Shown here: positions 1 to 8,375 of the stretch, piece by piece
How the letters are laid out: each line of letters begins with the position of its first letter
How positions within the stretch are numbered: the first letter of the stretch is position 1
From: Bacteroidales bacterium
Lineage (GTDB): Bacteria > Bacteroidota > Bacteroidia > Bacteroidales > UBA3824
Assembly: GCA_016293845.1 (NCBI GenBank)
Contig: JAEDDH010000024.1
Coordinates: 1 to 56,241, forward strand
DNA: 56,241 nt
Direction: 5' to 3'
Notes under the pieces: generated by a model
Seen by the model: the letters and a program-made list of their open reading frames with translations, nothing else
What the model was told of the DNA's origin: nothing
The model's database searches: none
Program-made: the position numbers and the translations under genes

Positions 1-2
1 GC

Positions 3-65
3 ATCAACTACAACAAATCCACATCCAAACACGAAGTGGAGATGGAGGTGATAGAGGGGGAATAA
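3..65 (+). CDS. C-terminal end of an unidentified protein (cut by window edge)
   Basis: An open frame enters the window and ends at TAA 63-65, giving about 20 residues ending KHEVEMEVIEGE. Nothing in it is recognisable. It is listed because the next promoter starts soon afterwards and the frame is closed by a stop, but a tail this short could be chance. Confidence 0.35.
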   Translation: MNYNKSTSKHEVEMEVIEGE

Positions 66-102
66 TTCTTCCCCTCCTCGAAATCGAAAAGTTGTAAGTC
101 TG

Positions 103-119
103 TTGTAAAATTCTTACAA
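103..119. promoter_or_regulatory. Palindrome TTGTAA-N5-TTACAA upstream of hisC
   Basis: A perfect 6-bp inverted repeat with a 5-bp spacer lies just upstream of the hisC -7 box, overlapping the likely -33 TTG. A further GTTGTAA copy is at 91-97. The size and position suit an operator for a dimeric regulator. The regulator is unknown; AT-rich palindromes can be accidental. Confidence 0.3.
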
Positions 120-128
120 AAAAACATT

Positions 129-136
129 TATCTTTG
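129..136 (+). promoter_or_regulatory. Promoter -7 box of hisC (TATCTTTG)
   Basis: Exact match to the Bacteroidota TAnnTTTG element, 58 bp before the hisC ATG. The nearest TTG upstream is at 103-105, slightly further than the usual spacing. Confidence 0.6.
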
Positions 137-194
137 CCTTGACAAAATATGATGCCGCTGGGTGTCTGATTTTCTATTTAAATAGTTGATTAAT

Positions 195-1229
195 ATGAAC
201 TTACAAACATTTCTCCGCAAAAATATCGTAGATATGGAGGCGTATTCCGCCGCCCGCGACCTTGTGAGCAAGGGCAACTACGTTTTTCTCGATGCCAACG
301 AAAATCCTTTTGGCACTTGGAATCGCTATCCTGACCCTCTGCAAATCGACCCTAAAACCCTTCTTGCCAATATCAAAGGCGTTGATGTGGCTAATATGGT
401 GATGGGCAATGGTAGCGACGAAATTCTCGACCTTGTTTATCGTGTGGCTTGCAATCCGCAACGAGATGAGGCTCTGTCGCTTGCACCAAGTTACGGTATG
501 TATTACACCTTGGCAAATCTCAACGATGTAAAATTCAAGGAGGTAATGCTAAACGAAGATTTTTCGTTTGATACTCAGAAACTTTTGGCTACCGTTACGC
601 CAAACACCAAAATGATAATTATCTGTTCGCCAAACAATCCCACGGGCATAGCATATCCCACCGAGCAGATTATCGACGTGGTAAAGAATTTTAACGGATT
701 GGTAGTTGTGGATGAGGCTTACAACGATTTTTCGGGAGTGGAATCGTGCATCAATTACCTCAAAGATTTCGACAATTTGGTTGTTATCCAAACATTTTCA
801 AAGGCTTGGGGACTTGCATCGCTCCGTGCCGGCGTTGGCTATATGAGCAAAGAGTTGGCGGCTATGATCAACAAGGTGAAATTACCCTACAATATGGACG
901 GTTTTACCCAAAAATCGCTTGTAGAAAAACTGCAAGATGTTGAAGGTTTTAAACGCACCGTTAAACTTCTGGTAAGCGAGCGCGACCGTTTTATGGCAAA
1001 TGTAGCCACATTGCCCTATATCGAAAAAGTTTTCCGCAGTGATGCCAATTTCTTTATGATTCGCACCGCTCAACACAAAGAGTTGCAACAGTTTATGATC
1101 AAAAACGGCGTAATACTCCGCAGTCGTCACGGAATGCCAATGTGCGACAATTGCATACGCATCACCGTTGGCACACCCGAACAAAACGACCTCGCTCTCA
1201 ATTTGATGAAGAAGTTTGATCAACAATAA
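195..1229 (+). CDS. hisC: Histidinol-phosphate aminotransferase
   Basis: PLP-dependent fold-type I aminotransferase converting imidazole-acetol phosphate and glutamate to histidinol phosphate in histidine synthesis; cytoplasmic. Landmarks in order are the N-terminal LDANENPFG segment, the conserved CSPNNPTG loop, VDEAYNDF, and the PLP lysine in TFSKAWGLASLRAG (Lys203). Length is 344 residues, normal for HisC. ATG 195 is chosen over the upstream TTG 186 because the conserved family start lies just after it. The gene stands alone here rather than inside a his operon, so either the pathway is dispersed or this copy serves other aromatic or histidinol substrates. Confidence 0.93.
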   Translation: MNLQTFLRKNIVDMEAYSAARDLVSKGNYVFLDANENPFGTWNRYPDPLQIDPKTLLANIKGVDVANMVMGNGSDEILDLVYRVACNPQRDEALSLAPSYGMYYTLANLNDVKFKEVMLNEDFSFDTQKLLATVTPNTKMIIICSPNNPTGIAYPTEQIIDVVKNFNGLVVVDEAYNDFSGVESCINYLKDFDNLVVIQTFSKAWGLASLRAGVGYMSKELAAMINKVKLPYNMDGFTQKSLVEKLQDVEGFKRTVKLLVSERDRFMANVATLPYIEKVFRSDANFFMIRTAQHKELQQFMIKNGVILRSRHGMPMCDNCIRITVGTPEQNDLALNLMKKFDQQ

Positions 1230-1448
1230 CCTCTTTTGAAATATGAATATGAATTTTTTTAATAGGATAATTGTATTGGTAGAGGTTTTGTGCTTTTCGG
1301 TGCGGCATGGCGCAAAACCCTTTTTATCCTAAGTGCAAAATAAAATACAATTATACCGAACTCAATTTTGGACATGGACACAAGTTTGTGGTTATGAGTG
1401 TAATACCATGGAGCGATCTTTCTTATTATCTCAATTATTTGACTAAAA

Positions 1449-1751
1449 ATGTTAAAGACTCTGAAATCGCAATACGGCGACAAGCAACTCAACCATGTGT
1501 TGATAGGAAATCCTTCGCTAACTGTTATTGGAGGCAACAGTTTTGAAGATTGCACAGCATTAAAAAGCATCTACATTCCCGAAACTGTTCAAGGAATAGG
1601 TGGAAATGCTTTTAACGGTTGCACTTTCAACAGCATTACCATCCCTGCTAACGTTAAGAAGATAGCCGACTACGCCTTTGCCAACAACCCAAATCTTGTA
1701 GAAGTTATTTTTGAAGTCAACCCCGAACTTGTTAGTTCTTCTATTAAATGA
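1449..1751 (+). pseudogene. BspA-like leucine-rich-repeat fragment
   Basis: About 100 residues containing two to three LRR_5/BspA-type repeats (ALKSIYIPETVQGIGGNAF, then FNSITIPANVKKIADYAF). Intact BspA-like surface proteins are several hundred residues with a signal peptide; here there is none. The DNA between 1243 and 1448 is open only piecewise in other frames (a hydrophobic start MNMNFFNRIIVLVEVL at 1243 runs into a stop after 29 codons). I read this as the surviving 3' end of a decayed surface-protein gene. Its stop overlaps the ATG of the next gene (ATGA, 1748-1751), so if it is translated it could couple to the glycosidase. Confidence 0.55.
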
Positions 1752-4180
1752 ATATGAAAAGATTATTTCAAAGCATAGTTCTGTCGATAGTGGTTGCACT
1801 CTCCGCATCATCGTGCAGCAATCGTTCCGACGAATTAAATCATTATCCTAAGAGCGAATCGTTTATCGACTCTGCCATCAACAAGGCTATCAGCGTAGCG
1901 TCGCAACTATCGCTAAAAGAAAAACTTGCGCAGTTGCAGTCGGGCAGCATTTATGTAATTAAATCGGCGTCCGACTCGGTGGGAAACCTCAATTTCGACA
2001 CCTTGCGCAAATATTATCCCTACGGTATGGGCTTGATGAATATTGATTTTGGAGGATGTCCTCCGGCAAAATATGCCCGCACCGTCAATTCGCTCAAAGA
2101 GTACAACAACACGCTTGCTCACCCAATTCCGATTATTTTTATCGGCGAGGGACTTCACGGATTGATGGGCGTTGACGCCACTGTTTTTCCGCAAGCAATA
2201 GCGCTTGGATGCAGTTGGGATACCACACTTTTGAGCAAGGTTTACGCCGTTACAGCCAAAGAATCACGTGCAAGGGGTATTAATATGCTCTTTTCGCCGA
2301 TTTTAGACCTTGCCCGCGAACCACGTTTTGGACGCATTGAAGAGATGTATTCCGAAGACCCGTTTCTTTGTGGCATTTATGGTAGCACTGCGGTGAGAGA
2401 ATTTCAGCAGGCATCGCAAAATGGACGGTTGAAAATGGCTGCCACCCTCAAACACTATATGGGTCACGGTCAGGTAGAAGGCGGACGCAATGTGGCGTGT
2501 TTCCCCGGCTCTGCCAACGACCTTATGAACAACCATTCTATCCCCTTTGAAATGTGCGTAAAAGCAGGTGTTGCCTGTGTAATGCCTGCCTACAACGATG
2601 TTTGCGATGTTCCCGTTACGGTAAATCCTTGGCTGTTGAAAGATGTTTTGCGTCAACAGTTTGGTTTCCACGGACTTATTGTTTCCGACCAAAACGCTAT
2701 CGACCGTATGTACGACGTCAACCATCTTGCTCCATCGTATCGCAAGGCTGCTGAACTTGCTTTAAATTCGGGTATCGAAATCGACATCATTGGCAGCGAA
2801 GGCACTTTTCAAATGTTAGAAGAGTCGGTACAAAAGGGCGAAATCAGCGAATCGCTCATCGACAAAGCGTTGATACGCCTGTTTGTAACCAAATGGAGGT
2901 TAGGACTTTTCGACGAGGACAAACCCGTTGACATTCCTGCACTTTTAGAAATCAACCAATGTGCTGAGCATTTAAACCTTGCTCGCGAAACCGCCCGCAA
3001 AACTATGGTATTGCTCAAAAACGATGGTGTGTTGCCATTATCTAACAAGATAAAAAAAGTTGCTGTAATTGGTCCCAATGCCAAAACACTCGACTATGGC
3101 GGATACACAGCCGAACCAGTAACCCCCGGAGTGTCTGTATATGAGGGAATTAAAGCCTTTGGTGAAGCCAACAATATTTCAGTTTCGTACGCCGAAGGAT
3201 GCCGTTTGAGCGATTTTGGTCCATCATTTTGGCAAAACGACAATCAGGCACTTATTTCCAACGACCGCGCCCGCAAAATGATAACCGAGGCAGTAAGCGT
3301 TGCCAAATCAGCCGACGTGGTGGTGCTTTGCGTTGGCGAAAACGTATCGTATTCGCGCGAGGCGTGGTTAGAATCGCACCGTGGCGACCGCGACAATCTT
3401 GAATTTCTTGGACTGCAAAACGAACTTGTTGAAAAAATCAAAGCCACAGGCAAACCCGTGGTAACGCTCGTTTTTGGTGGACGTCCGCTCAATATCCGTC
3501 CCGCCGCTGAAAATTCCAACGCATTGGTACAGTGCTTTTACCTTGGACAGCAATGCGGTAATGCGGTTGCCGACGTGATTTTTGGTAAATACAATTTTGA
3601 AGGCAAACTTTCGGTAACGATGCCCTCTTCGGCTGGAGCATTGCCCTGCTACTATAATATGAAGCCAAACCGTTTTCGCAGTTACGTGTTTGAAGACCGT
3701 GGTGATACCATTTTTCCCTACGTATGCGACACTGCCACAGGAACTTATAGTTTTGTGTATCAATCATGGGAACCCAAAACCAACCACGCCACATATCCCT
3801 TTGGCTTTGGATTGAGTTACACCACATTTGATATTTCGCAGCCAAAAGTAGCCAAAGACACTGTGCCACAATCTTCTACCGTAAAAATCACCACCACGGT
3901 AACCAACACCGGCAGCATAGACGGCGCCGAAGTGGTGCAACTATATATCCGCGACGAGTTTTCATCAGTTGTGCGCCCCATCAAAGAGTTGAAAGCATTT
4001 CAGAAGGTATATCTCAAAGCAGGTGAAAGCAAGGAAGTTGCCTTTGAACTCACCAAAGACGACCTGATGTTTTACAACGAAAATCTCAAAAAAATCTTTG
4101 AGTCAGGTAATTTCTTGGTTTATGTAGGTAGCAGCAGCCGAGATAGAGATTTGAAGATTACGCATTTTTATATGGAATAA
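1748..4180 (+). CDS. Glycoside hydrolase family 3 lipoprotein (beta-glucosidase/xylosidase type)
   Basis: 810 residues. It starts with a lipoprotein signal (hydrophobic stretch, then ASSC with the lipid cysteine at residue 23), so it is probably a periplasmic or surface retaining exo-glycosidase. The N-terminal TIM barrel spans about residues 45-360, with the nucleophile Asp314 in GLIVSDQNAI. The second alpha/beta domain (about 420-665) contains VVLCVGENVSYSREAWLE, where Glu538 is the candidate acid/base. A fibronectin-III-like domain closes the protein (about 720-800, VTNTGSIDGAEVVQLYI). Domain order matches BglX-type enzymes. Substrate cannot be told from sequence. A start at ATG 1754 is possible; 1748 is used because the signal peptide is complete either way. 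A strong terminator follows. Confidence 0.9.
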   Translation: MNMKRLFQSIVLSIVVALSASSCSNRSDELNHYPKSESFIDSAINKAISVASQLSLKEKLAQLQSGSIYVIKSASDSVGNLNFDTLRKYYPYGMGLMNIDFGGCPPAKYARTVNSLKEYNNTLAHPIPIIFIGEGLHGLMGVDATVFPQAIALGCSWDTTLLSKVYAVTAKESRARGINMLFSPILDLAREPRFGRIEEMYSEDPFLCGIYGSTAVREFQQASQNGRLKMAATLKHYMGHGQVEGGRNVACFPGSANDLMNNHSIPFEMCVKAGVACVMPAYNDVCDVPVTVNPWLLKDVLRQQFGFHGLIVSDQNAIDRMYDVNHLAPSYRKAAELALNSGIEIDIIGSEGTFQMLEESVQKGEISESLIDKALIRLFVTKWRLGLFDEDKPVDIPALLEINQCAEHLNLARETARKTMVLLKNDGVLPLSNKIKKVAVIGPNAKTLDYGGYTAEPVTPGVSVYEGIKAFGEANNISVSYAEGCRLSDFGPSFWQNDNQALISNDRARKMITEAVSVAKSADVVVLCVGENVSYSREAWLESHRGDRDNLEFLGLQNELVEKIKATGKPVVTLVFGGRPLNIRPAAENSNALVQCFYLGQQCGNAVADVIFGKYNFEGKLSVTMPSSAGALPCYYNMKPNRFRSYVFEDRGDTIFPYVCDTATGTYSFVYQSWEPKTNHATYPFGFGLSYTTFDISQPKVAKDTVPQSSTVKITTTVTNTGSIDGAEVVQLYIRDEFSSVVRPIKELKAFQKVYLKAGESKEVAFELTKDDLMFYNENLKKIFESGNFLVYVGSSSRDRDLKITHFYME

Positions 4181-4204
4181 AATATTTAAGAAAAAACTTT
4201 GTTT

Positions 4205-4239
4205 GTGGAGATGTGCAATGTTGCATATCTCCACTTTTT
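4205..4239 (+). terminator. Rho-independent terminator of the GH3 gene
   Basis: GTGGAGAT (4205-4212) pairs with ATCTCCAC (4227-4234); the stem extends inward through TGCA/TGCA and is followed by TTTTT. Confidence 0.8.
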
Positions 4240-4405
4240 ATGAATATTTGCTTTTAAGTGCCTCAATTCGTGATTTTGCACTGCGGTACGAACTTGCCGC
4301 CAAACCTAAAATTTCAAGTCGTTGAGTTTTGTCTTCTATCATTTTTTCTACAATAAGAATCACCTTGTAATGATCAGAAAGATTGTCGTATTGGTCGTCT
4401 AATTT
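4238..4405 (-). pseudogene. Short coding remnant, unidentified
   Basis: On the minus strand a stop-free stretch of about 55 codons reads protein-like (KMIEDKTQRLEILGLAASSY, ending KSKYS and TAA at 4240-4238). It is closed upstream by two consecutive TGA codons (4411-4406) and has no early start. The even amino-acid composition suggests a relic of a real gene rather than noise. No family recognised; chance remains possible. Confidence 0.3.
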
Positions 4406-4468
4406 TCATCATCTATTGTCCAATATCTAATGCACCGCCGGTTGCAAATATCGTTATAAAGGCATTGA

Positions 4469-4573
4469 CCAGAAAAATACAATTTTGCAGAAATCGGCAC
4501 TCACGAAACCCTCTCTGCAAAAAAGGGGCTATATTACAACTTAGTCAAAAAACAATTGGAGTTGGGGTGCTAA
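4469..4573 (+). pseudogene. C-terminal remnant of an ABC exporter
   Basis: The frame reads AEIGTHETLSAKKGLYYNLV then KKQLELGC and stop. This is the typical end of the nucleotide-binding domain of fused ABC exporters (H-loop-following EIGTHE-L then Y--LVKKQLELG), especially the peptidase-containing bacteriocin exporters of Bacteroidota. Nothing upstream in any frame carries Walker or signature motifs, so only the last ~35 codons survive. Confidence 0.6.
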
Positions 4574-4596
4574 TTCATAATTCACAATCCATAATT
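4573..4596 (+). repeat. Degenerate 7-bp tandem repeat
   Basis: Heptads ATTCATA, ATTCACA, ATCCATA in tandem between the ABC remnant and the small ORF. They resemble the ATTATGC heptads at 19973 and 32946. Confidence 0.4.
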
Positions 4597-4602
4597 AGAA
4601 TA

Positions 4603-4731
4603 ATGGAAAACATCGAACTTCGTAGCGAAAAAATCCGCCGTGCCATTGGTCAAAAACCGGGCTTTTGGCTTACTTGGGGTACATCAATAATTGCTATCAT
4701 TTTGATAATTATCACCGTTATGGTATTTTAA
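4603..4731 (+). pseudogene. N-terminal remnant of an HlyD-family secretion protein, or a 42-residue membrane peptide
   Basis: ATG 4603 opens a 42-codon frame, MENIELRSEKIRRAIGQKPG, then a single hydrophobic helix (WLTWGTSIIAIILIIITVMV) and TAA. HlyD/membrane-fusion subunits of Bacteroidota bacteriocin exporters begin with just this charged ELRSEK-R--IG segment and one TM helix, and they normally sit directly after the ABC exporter whose tail precedes this frame. The rest of the adaptor is missing. The frame is intact and could be translated as a small membrane protein. Confidence 0.5.
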
Positions 4732-4825
4732 CCGTTTGCCATAATTTTTTTTCAAAAATCATCGCCAACTTTAAAAAGAATCCGTATATTTACACGGTTT
4801 AAAAATATGAAAAAGGATTCTGCAA

Positions 4826-6325
4826 ATGAAGATTATAAATACGCATTTGGTATTGTTGGCGATGGTTTTGTCTATGGGGTTTGCCTCGTGCGGCAAGAGC
4901 GGTTGCCCATTGAAAACTTACGAGCCTAAGCAGTTGATTACGGCTTACCATTACAACTATTTTCCGCCGTTTAGGCAAAACAACGCCGAGCGTTTTGCCA
5001 TCTATTTGGATTATTCTGGCAGTATGAAAACAGCCTTTAAGGATGTCAACACCGCCAATTTTTATCAGTTGTTTATCAATAGCCTCAAAATTTCAACCGT
5101 TGATTTTTACGAAGTTAACAATTTTAGCATCGACAAAATAGAGAATCTCGACAAAAGTCAACTCTACAAAAAAATAAAAGAGGCGGCACGCTTCAAAGGC
5201 GACAATGCTCCGCTAAACACCGCTGTAAAAGACATTGTAAACCGCCGACTTGCCGCAGTATTTATCACCGACGGCGAACTGTGGGAAAACGGCGAACGCG
5301 ACGACCCGTGGGCACGCGAAGAGTTTGAACGTTGGCTCCGCGACGGCAACACCATCGAGTTTTTTATCACCGACCATCCCGACGCTGGCAAGCAGAAACA
5401 TATTTTCTATATCTGCTTTGTTCCAAAAAATTCTTCCAACAATGTGGCTGCCGACTTTATGTTTTATCTGCAAAACTCTATCGAGGCTAAAAACTACGCC
5501 TACACTCATTTTGCATTCACTGCCAACGCCGTAGACATTACCAAAGATTACAGCGTTACCACCGGCGGCGCAAACGAAAACGCTGGTGTAGACGAAACTG
5601 CATTTGTCAACGGCGACAACTTTGAGTTTGTGCCAATTATGAACCGTTGGAAAGATCTTTATAAATATATCGGACAGAGTTACGACCAAAACGGAAATCC
5701 TGTGCCCGATGGTGCGCCATTGCTCAGTCGCCTGAATGCAGATTTGAGCGCAATGGAGTTTTATACAATTAAAAATCTTGACATTAAGGTTAGCAACGTT
5801 ACTGCTGATTTCAACCGTTTTAATATGGTAGCCGAGGTAAAGGCAAATCCGCCCACATTTGTTACCGACGAAAAAGGCGAGCCTCTGTTAGACGAAAACC
5901 GTTTGCCCATAATCTCTTGTCCGGGTCATTACGAAGGGTACACTGCCGATGGTAAACTTATGTACGACACTGTGTTTAAGCCCGTTCAGCCCACCAAATT
6001 TATCCCCGACCTCTTTAAATTCGACGAAAAGCACTTTGCCGAAACCTACAACACTACTAAAAAAGGCGAGGTATGCATCAAACTCAATTCAAATTTCTCC
6101 GAAACGGGATTGTCAAACACCGACTTTAATCTCTTGCGTATTGATTTGATATTGAGCGATATATCAGTGAATGCGCAAAACGCCAACTTAGACAAGTTTA
6201 TTTGGGAAGGCAAGCAGGTAAAGCAAAACCGCAGTATGTACAACAGTATTCTTGGTGCGCTCAACGCCGCCAACCCCAAAGATAAAGTAATTTACACCTA
6301 TTATTTATACACATTACCTTATTAG
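4826..6325 (+). CDS. vWA-domain lipoprotein, function unknown
   Basis: 499 residues. A lipoprotein signal ends in GFASC (Cys22). A von Willebrand A domain follows: FAIYLDYSGSM gives the metal-binding DxSxS (Asp62, Ser64, Ser66), and AAVFITDGELW provides the later vWA acidic turn. The C-terminal half (about 250-499) has no motif I know and ends in an aromatic TYYLYTLPY. vWA lipoproteins usually act as metal-dependent ligand-binding scaffolds at the envelope. It is followed 3 bp later by a membrane-protein reading frame (6329) and then two kinases in the same direction, suggesting a shared envelope role; the link is inference. Confidence 0.75.
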   Translation: MKIINTHLVLLAMVLSMGFASCGKSGCPLKTYEPKQLITAYHYNYFPPFRQNNAERFAIYLDYSGSMKTAFKDVNTANFYQLFINSLKISTVDFYEVNNFSIDKIENLDKSQLYKKIKEAARFKGDNAPLNTAVKDIVNRRLAAVFITDGELWENGERDDPWAREEFERWLRDGNTIEFFITDHPDAGKQKHIFYICFVPKNSSNNVAADFMFYLQNSIEAKNYAYTHFAFTANAVDITKDYSVTTGGANENAGVDETAFVNGDNFEFVPIMNRWKDLYKYIGQSYDQNGNPVPDGAPLLSRLNADLSAMEFYTIKNLDIKVSNVTADFNRFNMVAEVKANPPTFVTDEKGEPLLDENRLPIISCPGHYEGYTADGKLMYDTVFKPVQPTKFIPDLFKFDEKHFAETYNTTKKGEVCIKLNSNFSETGLSNTDFNLLRIDLILSDISVNAQNANLDKFIWEGKQVKQNRSMYNSILGALNAANPKDKVIYTYYLYTLPY

Positions 6326-6328
6326 AAT

Positions 6329-6725
6329 ATGAATTACGAGTACAAAAACATAATGCAGGTAGATGGATTGATATCCAACACCTAATATTTTAGCCATAGT
6401 AGCAGCATTGGTATTTGTGGGTATAGCCATACTGATTAGCAGCATGATAGCCTATCAAGGCGGCAAGAATCCCACTGATGCTAAAAAACGCCGTGTATGG
6501 TTTTGGATAACGGGCATAATTGCAGCCGCAGCATTTTTCTGCTACAACTATTTTTATGTAAGCGGCACAATTGTACCCACACAGATGCTGCAAGACAAGT
6601 TTTTCACCCACACCGCCATAGCCACCGGCGTAACATTGGCAACATTTGTGCTAATAGGATTTGTGATGAGCAAACTTATGAAAAAAGGTAAATTTGGAAC
6701 TGTGTTTCCATCAAAGCAACGATAA
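6329..6725 (+). pseudogene. Small membrane protein with a probable frameshift near 6383
   Basis: ATG 6329 (MNYEYKNIMQVDGLISNT) runs into TAA at 6383. The +1 frame from 6384 continues as a convincing membrane protein (NILAIVAALVFVGIAIL, then two more hydrophobic helices and a basic tail ending VFPSKQR) to 6725. No ATG is available in the second frame before its first helix; the first candidate starts are TTG 6408 and GTG 6417. The simplest reading is one ~130-residue three-TM protein broken by one extra base. Alternatives are translation from the weak start, programmed shifting, or a sequencing error. Confidence 0.5.
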
Positions 6726-6735
6726 AAAGTAGGTT

Positions 6736-8370
6736 ATGTCCTTAGGCAAGCATCATATAATCAAATTGCTACAAACGCGACCAATAGTTTTCGTGCTTAT
6801 CTCCGTAGCTATTCATGTGTTGATAGCTGCCGTGGTATGGAGGCGGATTTCTATGAGCTCTATTACAGTGGCAGATAGTTCGCTTAAATGGCAGCTTGTG
6901 GGCATAATAACGGTGCTGCTGCTGTTTAATCTGCTTGCCTTTTGTTTAATGATGATTTGGCAGCGCGGACAAGATCAGGAGGTGCATCAAGAACACGATA
7001 AATTAGAGTCTGAGGTGATGATGTGCCGAAAATCAATTCTTGAAACACAACAGGCATTGCGCGAGGCCACCAATCAAAACCGATTGTTGCAAAAAGAGTT
7101 AGAAATTCGACAATCTACCGCATCGGTATTGGAACAAAAGGTAAACGACGATGCCGTGCAAATAGCCGAAGCCTCTGCTCAAATATCTGCCAACCGCGAA
7201 CTTTTGCAAAAAGCCCGTGCCCGTGCCGAGGTGAGCGACCGTTACAAATCGGCTTTTGTGGCATGTGTAAGTCACGAAATTCACACTCCTATACATATAA
7301 TAATGGGTTGTGCCGATATGCTTTGCCGTCCAACGCTTTCGCCCGAACGCCGCGCTGAGCATACCGAAAACCTTGTAACTCATTCTAAAAGGTTTCTCGA
7401 AGTGTTCGACAACATTATGCTTTATTCTAAAATTCAGTCGGGCGATATTACTATTACTCCGCAGCCATTCGACCTTAATTTTTTGCTCAATGGAATTAAC
7501 ATGCATGCCGATTTTCTTATCAAACAGTCGGGCAAGCCTTTGACGCTTAAATTTGGGTGTAACTTTAAAGAAAAAAAGTATATTACAAGTTTCGAAGAGG
7601 GGCTGAAAATTGTGCTGCTAAAACTTATCAATAATGCAGTAAAGTTTTCAGAATCGGGGCAAATAGCAATAGATTACCGCATTACCAATAGCCATGTGTT
7701 GTTTTCTGTTACCGACAATGGAATAGGAATACCTCCAACACGTTACAACGAGATATTTGAAAGCTTTTATCAAGTAGATAATTCATTATCGCGTCATTAT
7801 CAAGGACTTGGTATCGGACTAAGTATCTGTAAAGGATTGCTCAATATGATGGGCGGCAGAATCTCTGTTGATAGTCAAGTAGGAGCGGGGAGCACCTTTA
7901 CATTTGATATTCCTGCTCAAATGCCGCAACTATCCACCGATTTGTATTCGCAAATATCCAAAGCAGTAGACACAAATCCGTTTAATGGTAATATTCTGCT
8001 TATTTCTGACAATAATGATGATATTCAGTTAATTACACAGTTGTTTGATGCTTGTGGATGCAAAACCATTGTAGCACGTACATATAGGCAGGCTTTTGAA
8101 ACGTACAAAGATAACCGAGATGTAGCCTTTGTAATGCTCGACCTCGACCTCCCCGGAGCCAATACCCTTGCCGTAGAAATTCCTCAAATTGATATTTCGG
8201 TAACGATAATAATCATAGCCCATTCTCATACTGATCAAAGCGTTCTTGCATCTGCTCCGATAGTGGGACGCAGCATTATTAGAAAGCCTATTACAACAGA
8301 AAATGTTACCGATGCTGTTAACAACCTGCTTATACTCAGCAACAAATCTTTGATAGTCCAAAAAATTTAA
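6736..8370 (+). CDS. Hybrid sensor histidine kinase with receiver-like domain
   Basis: 544 residues. Two N-terminal TM helices (about 15-33 and 52-74) enclose only a short loop, so there is little periplasmic sensor. A coiled coil (85-160) leads to HisKA with the phospho-acceptor His180 in CVSHEIHTPIHII, then HATPase_c (N box LINNAVKFSE, G boxes DNGIGIP and GLGIGLSIC). A C-terminal receiver-like domain (about 415-540) has MLDLDLPG with Asp469 as the likely phosphorylation site. The acidic pair at its start is altered (SDNNDD). The gene ends 5 bp before the next kinase, so the two are probably co-transcribed. Confidence 0.88.
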   Translation: MSLGKHHIIKLLQTRPIVFVLISVAIHVLIAAVVWRRISMSSITVADSSLKWQLVGIITVLLLFNLLAFCLMMIWQRGQDQEVHQEHDKLESEVMMCRKSILETQQALREATNQNRLLQKELEIRQSTASVLEQKVNDDAVQIAEASAQISANRELLQKARARAEVSDRYKSAFVACVSHEIHTPIHIIMGCADMLCRPTLSPERRAEHTENLVTHSKRFLEVFDNIMLYSKIQSGDITITPQPFDLNFLLNGINMHADFLIKQSGKPLTLKFGCNFKEKKYITSFEEGLKIVLLKLINNAVKFSESGQIAIDYRITNSHVLFSVTDNGIGIPPTRYNEIFESFYQVDNSLSRHYQGLGIGLSICKGLLNMMGGRISVDSQVGAGSTFTFDIPAQMPQLSTDLYSQISKAVDTNPFNGNILLISDNNDDIQLITQLFDACGCKTIVARTYRQAFETYKDNRDVAFVMLDLDLPGANTLAVEIPQIDISVTIIIIAHSHTDQSVLASAPIVGRSIIRKPITTENVTDAVNNLLILSNKSLIVQKI

Positions 8371-8375
8371 GAGCT

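Noticed and set aside
1307..1546. 79-codon frame upstream of the BspA-like fragment
   Set aside because: Not protein-like at its end, overlaps the LRR frame in a different phase, and has no recognisable start or family.
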